Part shown: positions 22,275-22,828 of the stretch, piece after piece
Layout: every line of letters starts with the position of its first letter
Numbering within the stretch: the first letter of the stretch is position 1
Assembly: GCA_000980735.1 (NCBI GenBank)
Contig: LBFQ01000049.1
Span: 1,888 to 24,715 of the forward strand
Reading direction: 5' to 3'
Source of the DNA: Candidatus Caldipriscus sp. T1.2
GTDB lineage: Bacteria > Hydrothermota > Hydrothermia > LBFQ01
Length of the DNA stretch: 22,828 bases
The notes under the pieces: model-generated
Told to the model about the DNA's origin: nothing
Databases searched by the model: none
Seen by the model: only the letters and a program-made list of their open reading frames with translations
Program-made: the position numbers and the translations under genes

Positions 22275-22828
22275 ACCGTTTTAGGTGGAGCCTTTGGGGC
22301 ATCGGAGGGGGGTTGAACGTTCCAATCTATCATATGATAACCCGCCTTCTTTTTCTTCTTAGCCAAACCTAAGGAGTACAAACTCAGCTCCCTCTTTAAG
22401 AGCTGTATGGCAAGGGCTGGGTCTACACCCTTAGGGCAAGCGTCGGAACATGCTCCAGCAAAATGGCACCTAAAGGCACCCTCCACCAAAGAAGAAACCA
22501 CTTCCCTTTCAATAATATACCCCTCATCCCTACTATCGGATATATACCTATAAGCGGAAGCTAAAGCCTGGGGTCCAAGGAAATCTTCGTTCCCGGAAAC
22601 CACCGGGCAAGCGGCCACACAAGCTCCGCACTTTATGCAATAAGAAAACTGGAGGTAATCCTCAACATCTTCCGGACTTTGAAGGTATTCACCCTTTGGG
22701 TCGTTGAATTCTTCGGGATCGGAATACCTTATCACATAAGGCTTTACCGTCCTATGTTTCTCAAAAAAGCCCCTTAAGTCGGGTACGAGATCCTTTATTA
22801 TCTTATAATTGTTCATAGGTTCAACGGT
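22271..22828 (-). CDS. sdhB: Succinate dehydrogenase/fumarate reductase iron-sulfur subunit, C-terminal part
   Basis: The frame is open to the right edge, so the gene starts outside. The ATG at 22816 is internal: TVEPMNNYKIIKDLVPD matches the middle of SdhB (VEPLxNxPVIKDLVVD), just after the ferredoxin domain. CIKCGACVAACP carries the 4Fe-4S ligands, and CHFAGACSDACPKG supplies the remaining 3Fe-4S and 4Fe-4S Cys residues. DFLGPQALASAYRYISDSRDEG is the family helix region. The missing ~100 N-terminal residues should hold the 2Fe-2S site. The tail after KREL is unusual: a five-Lys run and a Pro-rich end. Direction of catalysis (oxidation of succinate or reduction of fumarate) cannot be told. 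Confidence 0.93.
   Translation of the reverse strand, partial: TVEPMNNYKIIKDLVPDLRGFFEKHRTVKPYVIRYSDPEEFNDPKGEYLQSPEDVEDYLQFSYCIKCGACVAACPVVSGNEDFLGPQALASAYRYISDSRDEGYIIEREVVSSLVEGAFRCHFAGACSDACPKGVDPALAIQLLKRELSLYSLGLAKKKKKAGYHMIDWNVQPPSDAPKAPPKTV

Noticed and set aside
22814..22816. ATG as the start of a 181-residue iron-sulfur protein
   Set aside because: The residues before it (TVEP) continue the SdhB alignment, so the gene begins outside the window.
1..22828. tRNA genes, CRISPR arrays, insertion sequences or prophage
   Set aside because: Gaps between genes are at most 55 bp and contain no cloverleaf or regular repeats, and no transposase, integrase or phage protein was seen.

Overview
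This 22.8 kb window looks like chromosomal DNA of a thermophilic, LPS-bearing (two-membrane) bacterium. KDO transferase (waaA), several outer-membrane barrels, an OmpA-family protein and lipoproteins point to an outer membrane. Heavy use of AGG/ATA codons, charged proteins, purine-rich coding strands and an archaeal-type SAM synthetase point to a thermophile. A PorE-like protein and a type IX-style C-terminal sorting domain suggest a deep branch near the FCB/WOR-3/Hydrothermae-type candidate phyla. That placement is inference; no rRNA gene is present to test it.

Layout. Plus strand 2-4387: tail of a VOC-fold protein, waaA (frame broken near its 3' end), a short Omp85-like barrel protein, an acyl-CoA dehydrogenase and miaA. 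Minus strand 14132-4382: a ten-gene, nearly gapless cluster in the order ugd, small exported protein, barrel protein, gatB, beta-propeller lipoprotein, plsC, M16 protease, mtaB, archaeal-type mat, accD. Plus strand 14164-15489: a lipoprotein (frame broken at its 3' end) and a SEC59/CTP-transferase-like membrane protein. Minus strand 17295-15440: a seven-repeat FG-GAP/VCBS protein with a type IX-like sorting tail, split by a frameshift. Plus strand 17351-19715: an alginate-export-like porin and an unrecognised protein. Minus strand 22828-19681: the C-terminal part of sdhB/frdB, purQ and a four-domain PorE-like OmpA protein.

The DNA is about 99% coding. Most consecutive genes overlap by ATGA, TTGA or TGATG, and all three convergent gene pairs overlap tail to tail with no room for a terminator. 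There is no gene-free stretch over 300 bp, and I saw no tRNA, rRNA, CRISPR array, insertion sequence or riboswitch.

Main observations. (1) Six of the seven gene starts that are not translationally coupled have a TANAAT box 6-9 bases before the start codon, which predicts leaderless mRNAs. (2) Three genes have their frame broken at or near a short G, A or C run, and in each case the correct continuation is readable in another frame. (3) A PorE-like protein and a sorting-domain cargo lie 2.4 kb apart, suggesting type IX secretion outside Bacteroidetes. (4) Several predicted envelope proteins begin with unusually short hydrophobic N-termini that cannot be extended upstream with ATG, GTG or TTG.
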